Shown here piece after piece: positions 47,641-59,490 of a DNA stretch of 64,000 bases. Each line of letters begins with the position of its first letter. The stretch's first letter is position 1. Under the pieces are notes generated by a model that saw nothing but the letters and a program-made list of their open reading frames with translations, searched no databases and had not been told where the DNA came from. Both the position numbers and the translations under genes were made by a program. This DNA comes from Dreissena polymorpha. Taxonomy: Eukaryota > Mollusca > Bivalvia > Myida > Dreissenidae. The stretch lies in contig NC_068355.1 of assembly GCF_020536995.1 (NCBI RefSeq), forward strand, positions 123,540,037 to 123,604,036, written 5' to 3'.

Positions 47641-48394
47641 CCTTTGGCCAGTGGAGCTAAAAAAACGAAATCGCGGATCAAACAATACCAATGCTCCGGG
47701 TCGAATATAATGCGAACGATACCGGTTAGGGTCTCTAAGAAGAAGATTATGTTTAAAGAGTGATGAATTAAACGGTTATCAACAAATATCTTTTTTATCA
47801 TTTGAAGCATTGTATCTAGGACAAATATTCAGAAATAAATAGATGCGACGTAACAGAGGTACTTACGTAGAGTATTTGTTATTCAAATCTAATTAGGACG
47901 ACGTTTTAAAACAGAACCTTGCATATTGTATAGTATATTGACTTTAACGTTCATATGGTAATTAGAGCTATCAGTAAAAGTTATTTTGGCTTCTCCCCTC
48001 AAACTAAAATAAGCTTTATTTTTGCTCGAAGATTTATTTGTTCTATACCTTTAATTGCTATTCTAAGAAAATGATGTTTAAATAAGGACAATATTGACAT
48101 GCGCTACTAACATTTTCTAATTACGTTTAACAACGTTGTGTAAAGTTATAAATAGTTATATGCTGTTCAGTATTTTATTCATAAAAAATCAAAATAATAG
48201 AAATTATAACATTCTATCTGATCTAAATTGATACATAGTTGAATATTTAAATTAAATGCTCTTAAACCTTTATTGAAAATAAATGTAGTTATATGTAAAT
48301 TAACTTATTAACTACCAAACCGACCTGATTATTCTTGGGTTTTAAAATGTTGACCTGCCGACCAGACCCGAAAAATATGTTTTGACCCGTTTGA
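47641..48394. other. No gene seen
   Basis: A+T-rich; nothing recognised. Confidence 0.4.
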
Positions 48395-48469
48395 GCCTTA
48401 ATTGTAGTAGAATTAAGAGTACCAGGGGTACTTGTAAGTAGTACCTGAGTCGACAGCGACCAATTGAAC
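48395..48469. repeat. Right end of the CTCGATTGGT foldback family
   Basis: Reverse complement reads CAATTGGTCGCTGTCGACTC, then AGGTACTACTTACAAGTACC, matching the inverted ends at 4968 and 44721. Confidence 0.55.
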
Positions 48470-49145
48470 GTTTGTATGCTTAATTTTCAAATGATAATCG
48501 ACTTTCTTATCGTACAGTGCAAAGTGTATTTTCACTCATTCTGTTACAAACAAACGCTTTCCTCTTGATTTCATAGAACATATCAGGAAAGAACAGAACA
48601 CACATTTACACGGTGCCTATACCACGTGGCTTTTTAAGATCTGTGTGGGGAGTTAAATGTCAACTAAAGCACGACAAAGGTAACATTTCTAAGGATAACT
48701 TTTTTAATATGTCATCATTTTCAATGGGATAAAGTGGAGAGCCCGCTCATTCATGAGAGTTTTCTATAGGTATCATGATTTTATAAAACAAATGAATATT
48801 TTTTCAGTAAAGTGACACCGCGCGCTTGAACGGTTAGAAAAAGGTAGGATCAGTGTGGGGACATTATTTTATTATGACACAGAAACATCACCTCTCGTGA
48901 AATAAAGCAATAAACTTTATGGGTGGAGCTTATACTATGTCATTTTGCATTCTTTTTTCAGGTTTCTTTCATATATTTATTAAAACAAAATCAAGAAAAA
49001 TATGCTAACAGTAATATGATCTGTGTGGTATACGTGTTTAGAAGGATCTGTGTGGTATCCGTGTTTCTACAATTTACGGATAAATTGAGATAATAACGAC
49101 AATATATATATATTTTAATTAATTTCAATTATTCCAATACAACAA

Positions 49146-49273
49146 TTACTACTACTACTATTACTACTACTTCTGCTACTACTACTACTACTAATACTGC
49201 TACTGCTACTACTACTACTACTACTACTACTACTAGTAGTAGTAGTAGTAGTAGTAATAGTAGTAGTAGTAGA
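49146..49273. repeat. Microsatellite (ACT)n followed by (AGT)n, palindromic
   Basis: ACT/GCT triplets run from 49146 to about 49234 and switch to AGT triplets to 49273 around a central ACTAGT at 49232-49237, so the two halves are complementary and can form a hairpin. Confidence 0.95.
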
Positions 49274-49279
49274 TCTTTT

Positions 49280-50519
49280 ATTATTATTTAAAAATTAATT
49301 CATTTCAGTAATCACCTATTTGGCACTAGTGAGCGGACAAGGGTTAAGGGAAGAAAAAAATAGAGGAAACAGTTTCACGAGACAGGAATGCTATACAGAA
49401 GGGGACACTAGGAGTAAGGTGGGAGCGGGCGAGACGAAACGATAGCAAACTGTTGCCAACAATAAGAATGCGGATAGACGAACACAATGGACATTTTAAT
49501 TCTGACACAAATTCTTCAATAGAAATTGTGTTAAATATTACACAGGTTGACAAAAAGCAAAGGCATGTTCTTTCCTGAGTAATACGTATGTTTTAAAATC
49601 AAATTTGGAATACAAACTGATAAAACAGAATCCACCAGACGTATTGGCTTGTCATTTTGTTGTTATTTAAAGTTTAAGATAAACGGTATGTTTATTAAAA
49701 ACAAAATACTGGTCATAGTAGAAACATATATATATGTGTGTGTTTGTGTGTTTTATTTCATATATGGAATTTATATTACTGCATTAGTTTATTACATAGT
49801 ATAGATATTGACAATCATTCGCCATGTGTTGGTGATAATGCCATGTTATAAATTATGTCGTTGTATTCAGTGTAACAAGTGTATGCTTATCTTTAGCGTT
49901 AATTATTTGAAGAGAATATAAAAAGTAAATGAATACATATTATATTATATGATTATATATGTACGATTCTCCTCTTGTGTTGTGGATGGATGCAGCTCTG
50001 AAGAATGTCAAGACGTATTTCGAATTAAGGAGTATTGTATTGTATACACAACCACATTGCATACATTTTTTACTGTCAATAACCACGGCCTAGAGTAATT
50101 ATAAGCAGGCAGGTAATTATGTAAAGCAATCGTGAAAATCCCTAATATTAGAAACCCTGGCTGCTTATGATTATCGAACTAGCTCGTGACAGCGGTATTT
50201 AAAATTGAAACCAACGAAAAAACATCGCAAAACTTATCAAGTTATAATTAAAAAAGAATCACAGATTCGATAATACAAATCACAGATGCGATATATTAAT
50301 GAATAACGTAAATCCAAATTATTGCACAATTATTTGAATGATTTCAAACACACAAACGAACTAAACGAAACCTAAAAATTAATCAAATTCGGATAACTTT
50401 AGAATCATTTTGAAAAGTAAAGTAAAAGTAAACCAACGAATAAAATAACGTAAAACGATAATGAAGCTACACAGACAAACTGTAAGCTTTAATGATTTTT
50501 AATCAGTATTAACGGATTT
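49280..50519. other. Interior of the inverted-repeat element; no gene seen
   Basis: A+T-rich with no domain-bearing frame. The frame at 49344-49553 (minus) is short and featureless. Confidence 0.4.
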
Positions 50520-51181
50520 ATGTGAAGTCCTCACGTATCGAGAAAGGTTTGTTCTGCGTTTGTACGTTTTGAAACACTCCTCACTACTGTAACACTTGTC
50601 ATGCATGTGTGGGTATTGACGTGCTCTCTGAGGTCATTCTCACTCCTAACTGGCAACCCACACTGGTAACATTTCACCAATCCCTCTTTTTTGCACTTTT
50701 CTCTCTAGCCACGAGTAGGTACTTGTCCGCAAAGCTCCTGCCGCACTGTACACACACGTGACTTTGGGGTCCTTTGTTCGTTGAAGCCTTCTAAGATTGT
50801 AGGCATCCTGAGAAAAAAACAACATATTTTATTCACGTGACAATTCAATGCGTAAACACGCTATTTCAAAAATGTTAGTATCTGAGGACACGCGTTCGTT
50901 AGTTTTATATTACAAACGATTTGACGATTATTGAGTTATTTCAAAATATATGATAACCTGAGAGATGAGATATATTGTATATTTGTGTTGTTTCAAGAAA
51001 ATCCGTTCATCTGTTTGTTAGCATAACTGTATAAAAATGTAACTATTTTTAAGGTATTTAATCTTACCTGAAATGCTTTCCCACAGCAGTTATAGTATCC
51101 AGAGTTAGCGTGTTCCCTAATGTGGCGCAATAATCCAGCTCTGGTCTTCGACATTTTTCCACATTCGGAGCATTGAGCCAT
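50520..51181 (-). pseudogene. Decayed two-exon C2H2 zinc-finger gene
   Basis: Exon 1 (51068-51181) encodes CSECGKMSKTRAGLLRHIREH, a proper C-x2-C-x12-H-x3-H finger, when continued from MAQ, and then NCCGKAFQ. A GTAAGA donor and an acceptor at 50808-50810 (TTTTTTCTCAG) in phase 0 join it to DAYNLRRLQRT, completing a second, degenerate finger. Further fingers CVQCGRSFADKYLL and CYQCGLPVRSENDLREHVNTH are each in a different frame, so exon 2 (about 50520-50807) has at least two frame changes. Once a nucleic-acid-binding protein, now probably dead. It lies inside the inverted-repeat element. Confidence 0.7.
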
Positions 51182-51989
51182 ACCTTAAAGCAAATATAAT
51201 ATCAAAAATAATATACGATACATTACTTCACCTGACAGAAGTGTTTGGCGCCAAAATAAAAATAGAATTTGATACAATAACATAAAGTGTACACTTATTT
51301 AAGGTAAGCATGGACTTGTCATCGATTTAAGATGCTCCAGCGTAAGATTTTAATATTATAATGGGGATTGTACAGCATGCATGTAAATCATAATTATGTA
51401 TTAGTTCAACAAGCGGTGCAAGCGTAGTGTATAGCCATTATGTGTTTTACATGCTAGCGCATTTAAAAATCCCGTTTCAAATACATTGTTGACAAGCATT
51501 TTTTTAAACAACTAAATAGAACTGAAAAACTTAAAAACAGTATACCACACAGATCCGTTGAAAAACGTATACCACACAGATCATATTACTGTAAGAATAG
51601 TTTTCTTGAATTTTGTTTCGTAAATAAATAACAGAAACCTGAAAATGGATGCAAAATGATATAGTGTAAGCTCCGACCATAAAATTTATTTCTTAATTGC
51701 ACCAGAGGTGATGTTTTTGTGTAAAAAAAATAATGTCCCCACACTGATCCTACCCTTTTCTTACCGTTCAAACGCGCGGTTGCACTTTACTGAAAAAATA
51801 CTTATTTATTTTATAAAATCATGATACCTATAGAAAACTCTCATGAATGAGCGGGCTCTCCACTTTATCCCATTAAAAATGGTGACATATTAAAAAAGTT
51901 ATCCTTAAAAATCTTACCTTCGTCGCGCTTTTGTTGATATTTTACTCCCCACACAGATCTTAAAAAGTCACGTGGTATAGGCACCGTGT

Positions 51990-52532
51990 TTATTGGCGTC
52001 GCCCTGGAGGGCGGCGACTAGTATGTAATGCATTTTCTTTCGCTTATGGGAGGAGAAGTTATTTTACGGATCAATGTATATATTTTTGTTTTAAGAATAT
52101 CTTGCATAGTGGTGATTTTTTGTGTAAATTAGTGTAAATAAGTACTGCATTTATGCCTATTACATTTATAACAACATTTATTGCCAATAATGCAAAGCTA
52201 ATTGTTTTAATTACTAACTGATCCACAACTGATCACAGGAGAAAGATCACAGGGACTGGGTAAATACGCGAAACTTTCTGGTTTTGTATAAAAACAAAAG
52301 ATGTTTTGTATAAAAACAAAACATAATCAAAATATATTTATTTTGTGGTTTTTCTAATTTGCTTTTTTAGTGGAGAATCAATGTAGTACGATATTTGACG
52401 ACCTATCGCGCAATCAAGTTTATTGGAAGGCGTAGTGGTACGAAAACGTACAATGTATTAGTTTATTAATAAACATATAATAACGATCGCTATACACAAC
52501 TTCACCAAATAGCAGTACATAAGTGAATGTCA
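51990..52532. other. Spacer before the tRNA gene; no gene seen
   Basis: GC-rich GCGTCGCCCTGGAGGGCGGC at 51997-52018, then A+T-rich DNA. A short direct repeat (TTTGTATAAAAACAAAA, twice) is at about 52280-52322. Confidence 0.4.
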
Positions 52533-52622
52533 GCCGGAATAGCTCAGTTGGGAGAGCGTTAGACTGAAGTTGTTTACGCAACAGTCATCTAAAGGCCCCC
52601 GGTTCAATCCCGGGTTCCGGCA
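52533..52622 (+). tRNA. tRNA-Phe (anticodon GAA) with a 17-nt intron
   Basis: The cloverleaf is complete: acceptor GCCGGAA pairs with TTCCGGC, discriminator A at 52622, D arm with A box TAGCTCAGTTGGGAGAGCG, T arm with B box GGTTCAATCCC, mature length 73. The anticodon loop CTGAAG/A is split after position 37 by TTGTTTACGCAACAGTC (52570-52586), the canonical 37/38 intron site. The intron's third-last base G can pair with C32 of the loop, as splicing endonuclease substrates require. A T run at about 52650 can terminate Pol III, and TGTCAGCC / GGCTGACA flank the gene. Confidence 0.92.
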
Positions 52623-52897
52623 CGAACGGAACAGTTCGGCGGCTGACAATTTTTTTCAGTCAGGTTAATAAATATAATAACGCTTTATTGTATGTAGACA
52701 TTTTAAAATCCATTTCACTACAATTGGTCATTTTTATTAAAATTAATGGATGCAACGTGGTTACAACGTTAATTAAAATATCTTTCATCACTTAAATATC
52801 TTATAAAAAATACACGTGTTTTCATATTTACAAATAAATGCAAACAACACATCTATTATACATGTATTTTTATGGTTGTCTATCATAGGACTATCTC

Positions 52898-53072
52898 TAC
52901 CACATATAGAGCGCGAAGCGCGACACGTATTATTGATTGTAACAATGAGTTGCAATAAAGGAGCCGCTTATCAAGGAGGAGCTGTGTCCCAGCAACCCGT
53001 TTCCCTAGAGTCAAGCACTCCTCGGAGTTTTTTTTAAGAAACACATATAGAGCGCGAAGCGCGACACGTATT
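52898..53072. repeat. Duplicated 32-bp motif
   Basis: The motif ACATATAGAGCGCGAAGCGC with GACACGTATTA occurs at about 52899-52931 and again at 53041-53072. Class unknown. Confidence 0.6.
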
Positions 53073-53149
53073 ACTATTCAGGTGGTATGGGCCTTTAGCA
53101 TTATCCAGCCATTACGTCCATAGTTATCTTCCTTAGAATTTGAGAAATT

Positions 53150-53775
53150 TTGACATCCTTGTTGAAGTCCAAAATTTTCATCCGATTGTTCCCAAACTTT
53201 CACAGGTTTTTTTTTTATCAATGAGGACCCAACCCAAACTCTGAGCAATATCGGACCATAAGTCAAGAATTATGTCTCTTTGAATTAAAAAATAAAAGTG
53301 AAAAACTGCTTGGTTAGGTGATTATGTCAATATTTTTCATCAGATTCTTTCCAAACTTACAGTGTCTTGATATCAATGAGCATTTTTACCTCATTTAAAA
53401 TGAGAAACATCGGGACATTAAGTCCAGAATTTTTTTCTTTTAAATTTGACAAAATAAACAATTTCCACTTGTTTATAAGATTTCACAACTTTCGTCTGAA
53501 TCTTTCCAAACTTGTTAAGTGTTTTTATATCAGTATTACTCGAACCCTATTGAAAATGATGAATATCGGAGTAATAATTCTATTATGATCTTTTACTGAA
53601 TTTCAAAGTATTGTGAAATGCAGCTTCTTTATACAATTTACAGTTTTCATTCAATTTTCTTTTCAAACTTTTACAGTGTTTTCATATCAATGAGTACTCA
53701 ACCCCTATCGTAAATGAGCAACGTAAGAATAAGTTCAGAATCATCTCCCCTTGAAGTTTAGAAAAATATGAAATT
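53150..53775. repeat. Tandem repeat, four diverged ~158-bp units
   Basis: Anchors CAAACTT..ACAG(T/G)(G/T)TTTT followed by ATATCAATGAG recur near 53194, 53352, 53508 and 53667, each followed by an AATATCGG and a GTCCAGAAT-like block. Not coding. Confidence 0.75.
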
Positions 53776-53884
53776 ACGCTAACAAGATGAAGCAGATTTT
53801 TTAAAACCTACACAGCTCTGTTCCATTAATGAAAACTGCACACGGATACCAGTAAAAGAAGGAAACCAATGTAAATAAAATGAA

Positions 53885-54005
53885 CTATGAAATATTTGGG
53901 AGTTACAACACAAAATCATAGATAATGATTATTTGGGGGTTATAACACAACATCATAAATAATGGTTATTTGGGGGTTATAACACAAAATCATATATAAT
54001 GGTTA
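53885..54005. repeat. Three tandem copies of a ~42-bp unit
   Basis: TATTTGGG(A/G)GTTA(C/T)AACACAA with ATCATAxATAATG repeats three times. Confidence 0.8.
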
Positions 54006-55018
54006 TAACAGTATCTTTTTCTTTTTTGTTTGAGAAAATCGGCCAATATATTTATATTTACAGTAGAAAAAAATCGTTCCATGTAACTTCATTGATTGCC
54101 TTTTACACTGAAATTCCCGATGCCCTTTGATGTTTTGCATGAATACTTATCTTGTACCATCTTGTAATGCATCGTCAGTATTAACCATGTTACACATCAT
54201 AAAGAAGTAATCATACGGTGATAATAAGTGTGCATGCTATCTTACGTTATGCGTGGCAGTGGTTGGAAACAATCGCTATATTATATTTATTATTGTGACA
54301 GGGCGACAATAGTTTAATACGCTTTTTATATTTATAGAAGCTAAACCAACATAAAAAGTTGATTACTCTACACAGGCATCGTGGAGTATTATGCTAATTA
54401 TAATTATGCAGCAGCGTTATTTGTTGTTGTTATTCTAGATCCAAGCGACTTCGAAAAACTGTTTTGATATATGCTATCAACGATCTATTATACATTATTC
54501 AATGTTTTGTGGCATTTACCTTTTTAGATCGCCTTTTTATAATCTGTCATCAACATTATTACCATGTGAACCCATGATAGGCTACTTTTATTGAACAATC
54601 TTAATGAAAAAGTAGAAAACATTGTCTTTTATTTTATCTCGACTGAATGCGAAATTAACACCAATCGTCCAAAAACATGTTTCCACCAAGGGATTGGACA
54701 GTGTTATTGCCAACAGATGGATGTTGGTGTTTGTCTGCAACGTAGATACATCTATTGTACCATATATAGTTAACAATACAACATCGAACCTATTGAATTA
54801 ACATCAAATACATGTGTTTGACTTTCATTTTAAATGATTATTCCGCAAACTTAAACAAAGCAATATTGTATAAGACTCGTTAAAATCTATGAGTGCTTTA
54901 AATATTTGGAATACCGGATTTTAAAGTGAATAATAATGGTTATAACATCATGCACGATTCGTTCATCTTTCTGGTTGTAATCAAACAAACAATTTCAGGT
55001 CCTCTGCAAGATTTGTAA
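54006..55018. other. No gene seen
   Basis: A+T-rich. Open frames on both strands at 54588-54776 are short. Nothing recognised. Confidence 0.4.
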
Positions 55019-56523
55019 TCTTCAAAGCAGCTTTCCAATGCGACGTTTCGTGATGACAAGAGGCTCACATTCAGCAATAGCTGCATATATGACCAAAGCA
55101 TCCATGATGACATGATCCTCGCTACTGACAAGCGCATTATTGATGACAAGGGCTGCACAGTTGTCAAGGACTGCCTTGAAGACAAGGGCGCAAATGATGA
55201 TAAGGGCTGCACAGTTGACAAGGACAGCGATTCTGACAAGGGTGAACATGATGACTCAGGCTGCAAACAAGACAGGGGCCTCAATGATGACAGGGGATGC
55301 ATAGATGCCATGGGCTGCACTGATGACAAGAGCTGCACATATTACAAGGGATGTCAAGATGACAAGGGCCTTACTGATGCCAAGAGCTACACAGACGACA
55401 AAGGCTATAATGATGAGGAGAAGGGTTGCAATGATGACAAGGGCAGTACTGATGACAAGTGCTGCACAGAGGACAAGGGCCTCACTGATGACGAAGAATG
55501 TACAGACGACAAGGGCTGCAATGATGATGGCAAGGGTTTCAATAAAAACAAGATGTGTACTGATGACCATGGCTGCAGGGATGGCAAGACCCTTACCGAT
55601 GCCAAGGGACTCACTGACATGAGCTGCACATATGACTAGGACTGCACTGATGACAATACTGCACTAATGCCAAGGGCTGCGATGATGATAACACTGGCCT
55701 TTCTGGTGACAATTGCTGCACTGATGACACGGCCTTCACGGATGACCAGTGCCTAACCGATGACAAGGGCTTCACTGATGAAAAAGGCTGCATTAATGAT
55801 AAGAGCTGCGATCATAGCGATGTTGCTGACAATGTCTGCACTGATGACAAGGGCTGCGATGATGATCACAATGAACTCACTGATGACAGGGGCTGCACAT
55901 ATGACATGGGCTGCACTTATGGCAAGGACTGCGATGATGATGACAATTGCCTGACTGATGTCAGGGGCTGCACAGATGACAATGACGTCATTGATGACAG
56001 GGGCTGCATAGATGACAATGGCTTCACTGAAGACAGGGGCTGCGCAGTTTACATTCGCTGCACTGATGACAGGAGCTTCATATATGACCATGGTTGCACT
56101 GATGATAAGGGCTACGATGATGGTGACAATGGCCTCGCTGATGACAGGGACTGCACAAATGACAAGGGCCGCAATGATGACAATGGCCGCACTTATGACA
56201 AGGTACGCACTGATTACAAGGGCAGCACTGATTACAAAGGTTGCACTGATGACACGGGCTACAATATTGACAAGGGTCTCACTGACAAGGGACTCGCTTA
56301 TTATAAGGGTATCCATGACGACAAGGTCTGCACTGACTACAAAGCAAGTGTTGGGATGAGCAACACTGATGATAACGGGGCTGAGGCTGACATGATCCTG
56401 GTTAATGACAAGAACCGCTCCGATGTTAAGAACATGCAGCCATTAAAAAAAACGCCATCAGTGGAATTACACAGAAGGAGGCGTTGGGAAGACGACAGCG
56501 ATTCTTCAAAAGAATCCGTGTAG
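55019..56523 (+). repeat. Low-complexity array coding Asp/Cys-rich repeats; possible broken gene
   Basis: About 1.3 kb of irregular units built on GATGACAAGGGCTGC. Frames 55019-55639 and 55906-56523 read (T/N)DDKGC over and over. The second ends in a non-repeat tail (LHRRRRWEDDSDSSKESV). The two frames differ, and between them neither is open. The opposite strand is also largely open (SSVQPLSS-type or hydrophobic repeats), as expected for such a repeat. It could be a decayed gene for an acidic secreted protein, or a minisatellite only. No start or splice structure is shown. Confidence 0.5.
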
Positions 56524-56941
56524 TATTTAAGCGATAATTTCTGCATTCAGAAAATCAAAGTCTAACGCATTAAAATGTTTGTATACTTTTGTTATAATAT
56601 TTAAGTTGCATTAAGTTAAATAAACTTAATTATCTTCATAATATGTCAAATATAATTTAATTTATAAAATATGAATTTTATGCAACCACGCATATGAACT
56701 TGCATGAATCGCAGATACACATTTTTTGCCTGAGAAAGGTAATCCCTTTTTACAAGCCTGTGATGTTTAAATACAAAAATAAAAAATCTTTGCGAATAGC
56801 ACACTGCCGTCGAAATAAACCAGACTGTATTTTGACATATTAGATAATATATTCAATCTTATGATGACATGGTAAAATGCTTAAAACTAAACCGATACCG
56901 TTTAAACACGTCTTTTCCAGTCGATTGAAATACACTCTATT
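56524..56941. other. No gene seen
   Basis: A+T-rich spacer; nothing recognised. Confidence 0.4.
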
Positions 56942-57300
56942 TCGGCGTAGCTATTTAACCCAATCTTTAAGGTTAAATGCCCTTAACATAACGACAGCAG
57001 ACCTGAATGAATACATTCGAATATGTCATGGACTACTTCGAGAGAAATCACCAAGATCCTTGGTCACATCTCTGCCCCTGTATACAACGTATTGTTTGTA
57101 AAACTGTTATGTGTGATAAATGAGGACAACACCCTGGATGTTCATACTGAACATAGGCACAGTGTGTGCCCAGTTGCAATTACGCGTTAAATCCAACTCG
57201 CAGAATTCATTTTCAGTACTCGGCCATTAGATCGTCGGTGAAAGACAAAACGGACTATCGATAACACAGTATTGCTTTCAAAATGAGAAAACTAACACAA
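56942..57300. repeat. Dispersed repeat, copy 2 (first at 42395-42790)
   Basis: GGCGTAGCTATTTAACCCAA, AGGTTAAATGCCCTTAACAT, GAATGAATACATTCGAA, ACTCGCAGAATT and TCAGTACTCGG follow the order seen at 42.4 kb. Class unknown. Confidence 0.6.
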
Positions 57301-57589
57301 CCTAAATAGTATTGTGTTATTCTAAGAGGGAGATTGTGAAATAACATAACCACACATGTTGTCGTCCTTGAACCTTCTTGACATCGTTCCTGAAGGCCTG
57401 AATAGGCCATTGAAACACAGTTAGACTTCAATTTCTGTAGTTTGCTTAGATATTCCATTTACAATACGCAGGTAGAAATTTTGAGACTCGATAATTATAC
57501 TGAAAAGGAATGAAAACTTTATGATTATTTTTATATAAAAACAAAGAAACAACCGAAAACGAAGCTTAATGCCTTTGGGTTTAGATTTG

Positions 57590-57745
57590 TCCCAGTGCAG
57601 TCCGCTAGACTGGAGCATTGTTTTAGAAGATACTTCCGTTAAACGAAAGCTTCCATAAAAGCGGAAGGTGTCGTATATGAATAGCCCGTGGTGACTGCCC
57701 AGGCTGATCTTTGACGACACTTAACGCACCGTATAAAGTCCGGTT
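57590..57745. repeat. Palindromic dispersed element, eroded copy
   Basis: GTCCCAGTGCAGTCCGCTAG, AAAGCGGAAGGTGTCGTATA and TTGACGACACTTAACGCACC are family blocks. The outer ends are lost or unclear. Confidence 0.55.
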
Positions 57746-58647
57746 GGCTGATTTGTATTCAGAAAAAGCTAAATTTGGAAGACGCTGTGATTAATCTTTA
57801 TTTTCAATATAATAATACATTATTATGTATGTCATCACGTAAATACTCATAATACAACGTGGAATAACGTATAAAATATGCAATACTAAGTAAGGTATAT
57901 TTCCATATATTCAGCGGGAATAAAAATAAAACAAAATAAACTAGAAACAAGCAGCATAATGCAAAAAGAGATTTCCAAAACAAATACACTAGCCGTCATA
58001 TAGCACAACAACAACACACGATAAACCAAACTGTAAAAGCATGATGTCTTATAAGTACAAACTAAAATTATCGGCAGTTTAAAAGTGTTTTAGAGAACAT
58101 AAAAACAAACACACCTAACAAAGTAAGTTAATTGCACAAATGTTCGTTTAGAAAGAAAATATTTTTCTAAATAATAAACAAAACACACACCAAGTAGCGT
58201 GATGTCAAATTTACAAAAAGAAAAACTACTTTTTGTTCAAATGCTTAATCTCAAATGATTGCCATAAATAAAATACTTGGAATAAAACACTAGTCTGGCT
58301 TGAACAAATATGTATTGAAAAGCAATACGATGAATAAAATGAGGGCTACTTTATATAAACAAGTTGCGTTTGACTTATGATCTATCACAATGAGGGCCAT
58401 ACTTATAAATACACGCATTTTATTCTGAAGTACGTGCACTTCCGTTTCGATAAATATTTCTTTTGCAATATTGAAGCGGTATGCTATTTATAGAAAGTAC
58501 GTGAGCATTATGTTCTTAAGTACGTGCACCGTCCAATTTAATTTGATTAAACAATTATAAAACCCTTAACAAAGAAAATGCCAATACATAAAGACCGTGC
58601 AGATAGTGTATTCTGTAACTGTAATTGGAAACATACTGACACTTACA
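57746..58647. other. No gene seen
   Basis: A+T-rich DNA downstream of gene D. Minus-strand AATAAA-type hexamers exist, but none can be chosen as its polyadenylation signal. Confidence 0.4.
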
Positions 58648-59083
58648 CAGAGAGGGTAATCACGTGATAGTCAAGATGGCGACGTCCATGCCGAGACAGT
58701 TATTTTCCGCCGTTTGATAACCTTTATTAAGTTTGTTTAATTTGTAAATGACGCTCACTTTCCAGCCATATCAGTAAACGTGTGATTAGCGTTTTTTTTC
58801 GTATTAAAAATTCGCTTTATATCTCAACTTTACTACCCGCAAATGTTCTTAGTTGAGCTTTAATTAGGTCATCCCGCTAAGAAATTTCGCAGCGAGTAAT
58901 GTCGAGATAAAGAGTGAATGTCAACACAAAATAAACGCTACTAACTTTCTTGCTGATATGGCTGGAAAGTGAGCGACATTTCAGCAATAAATACAAATGA
59001 TAAAGGGTATAAAACGGCGAAAAATACCCGCCTCGGCATGAACGTCGCCATCTTGACTTTAAAGTTATTACCCCCTCTGTAAC
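58648..59083. mobile_element. MITE-like palindrome, about 435 bp
   Basis: The left end TTACACAGAGAGGGTAAT and the reverse complement of the right end (TTACAGAGGGGGTAATAAC) match. The arms continue with AGTCAAGATGGCGACGT and, further in, CGCTCACTTTCCAGCCATAT, both with inverted partners (59040-59060, 58957-58976). The centre holds TTATATCTCAAC / GTCGAGATAAA. No coding capacity. Confidence 0.8.
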
Positions 59084-59490
59084 AGGAACAACACAAGTAT
59101 TTGAAATTACCCGAATGTAACACTGTTGTAGGCAATATACGTTTCTGCTATTAACATTATTTTTGACGAAATTTTATAAAATTGGTAGTACATAGCTACA
59201 AAACCATATTTTTCATTCAAAGACACAAGCGTTAGTCGGAAAGGACACCTTTTTAAACGTAGGTAGTTGTAGTAGTGGGTGAAAAAGCAATTAATCTTTA
59301 GGTTCTTGACTGCCGCAGTCATAAAAAACTGCAAATATACGAAGGCAATCGTGTCAGCTTTCAACAACTACACATTGCGTCCACGTAATAAAATCGGATG
59401 TCTAGAATGTCAAGATACTAGTATAAAAAATGTGTTGATTTCTAAAGAGTTAAACCAAGACTTGCACACAATTTACGACAACTCGCATCT

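Larger units (their letters stand above)
48609..51988. mobile_element. 3.4-kb element with ~460-bp terminal inverted repeats, zinc-finger cargo
   Basis: The left arm (48609 to about 49070) and the right arm (51988 down to about 51530) are inverted copies. Both begin CACGGTGCCTATACCACGTG and continue with CTTTTTAAGATCTGTGTGGG and further matching blocks to the double GATCTGTGTGGTAT motif at the inner ends. TTTA directly precedes the left end and follows the right end, a possible 4-bp target duplication. No transposase is seen. The inside holds a palindromic microsatellite and a decayed zinc-finger gene. Terminal CACGGTG recalls Transib or Chapaev-type ends; this is inference. Confidence 0.75.
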
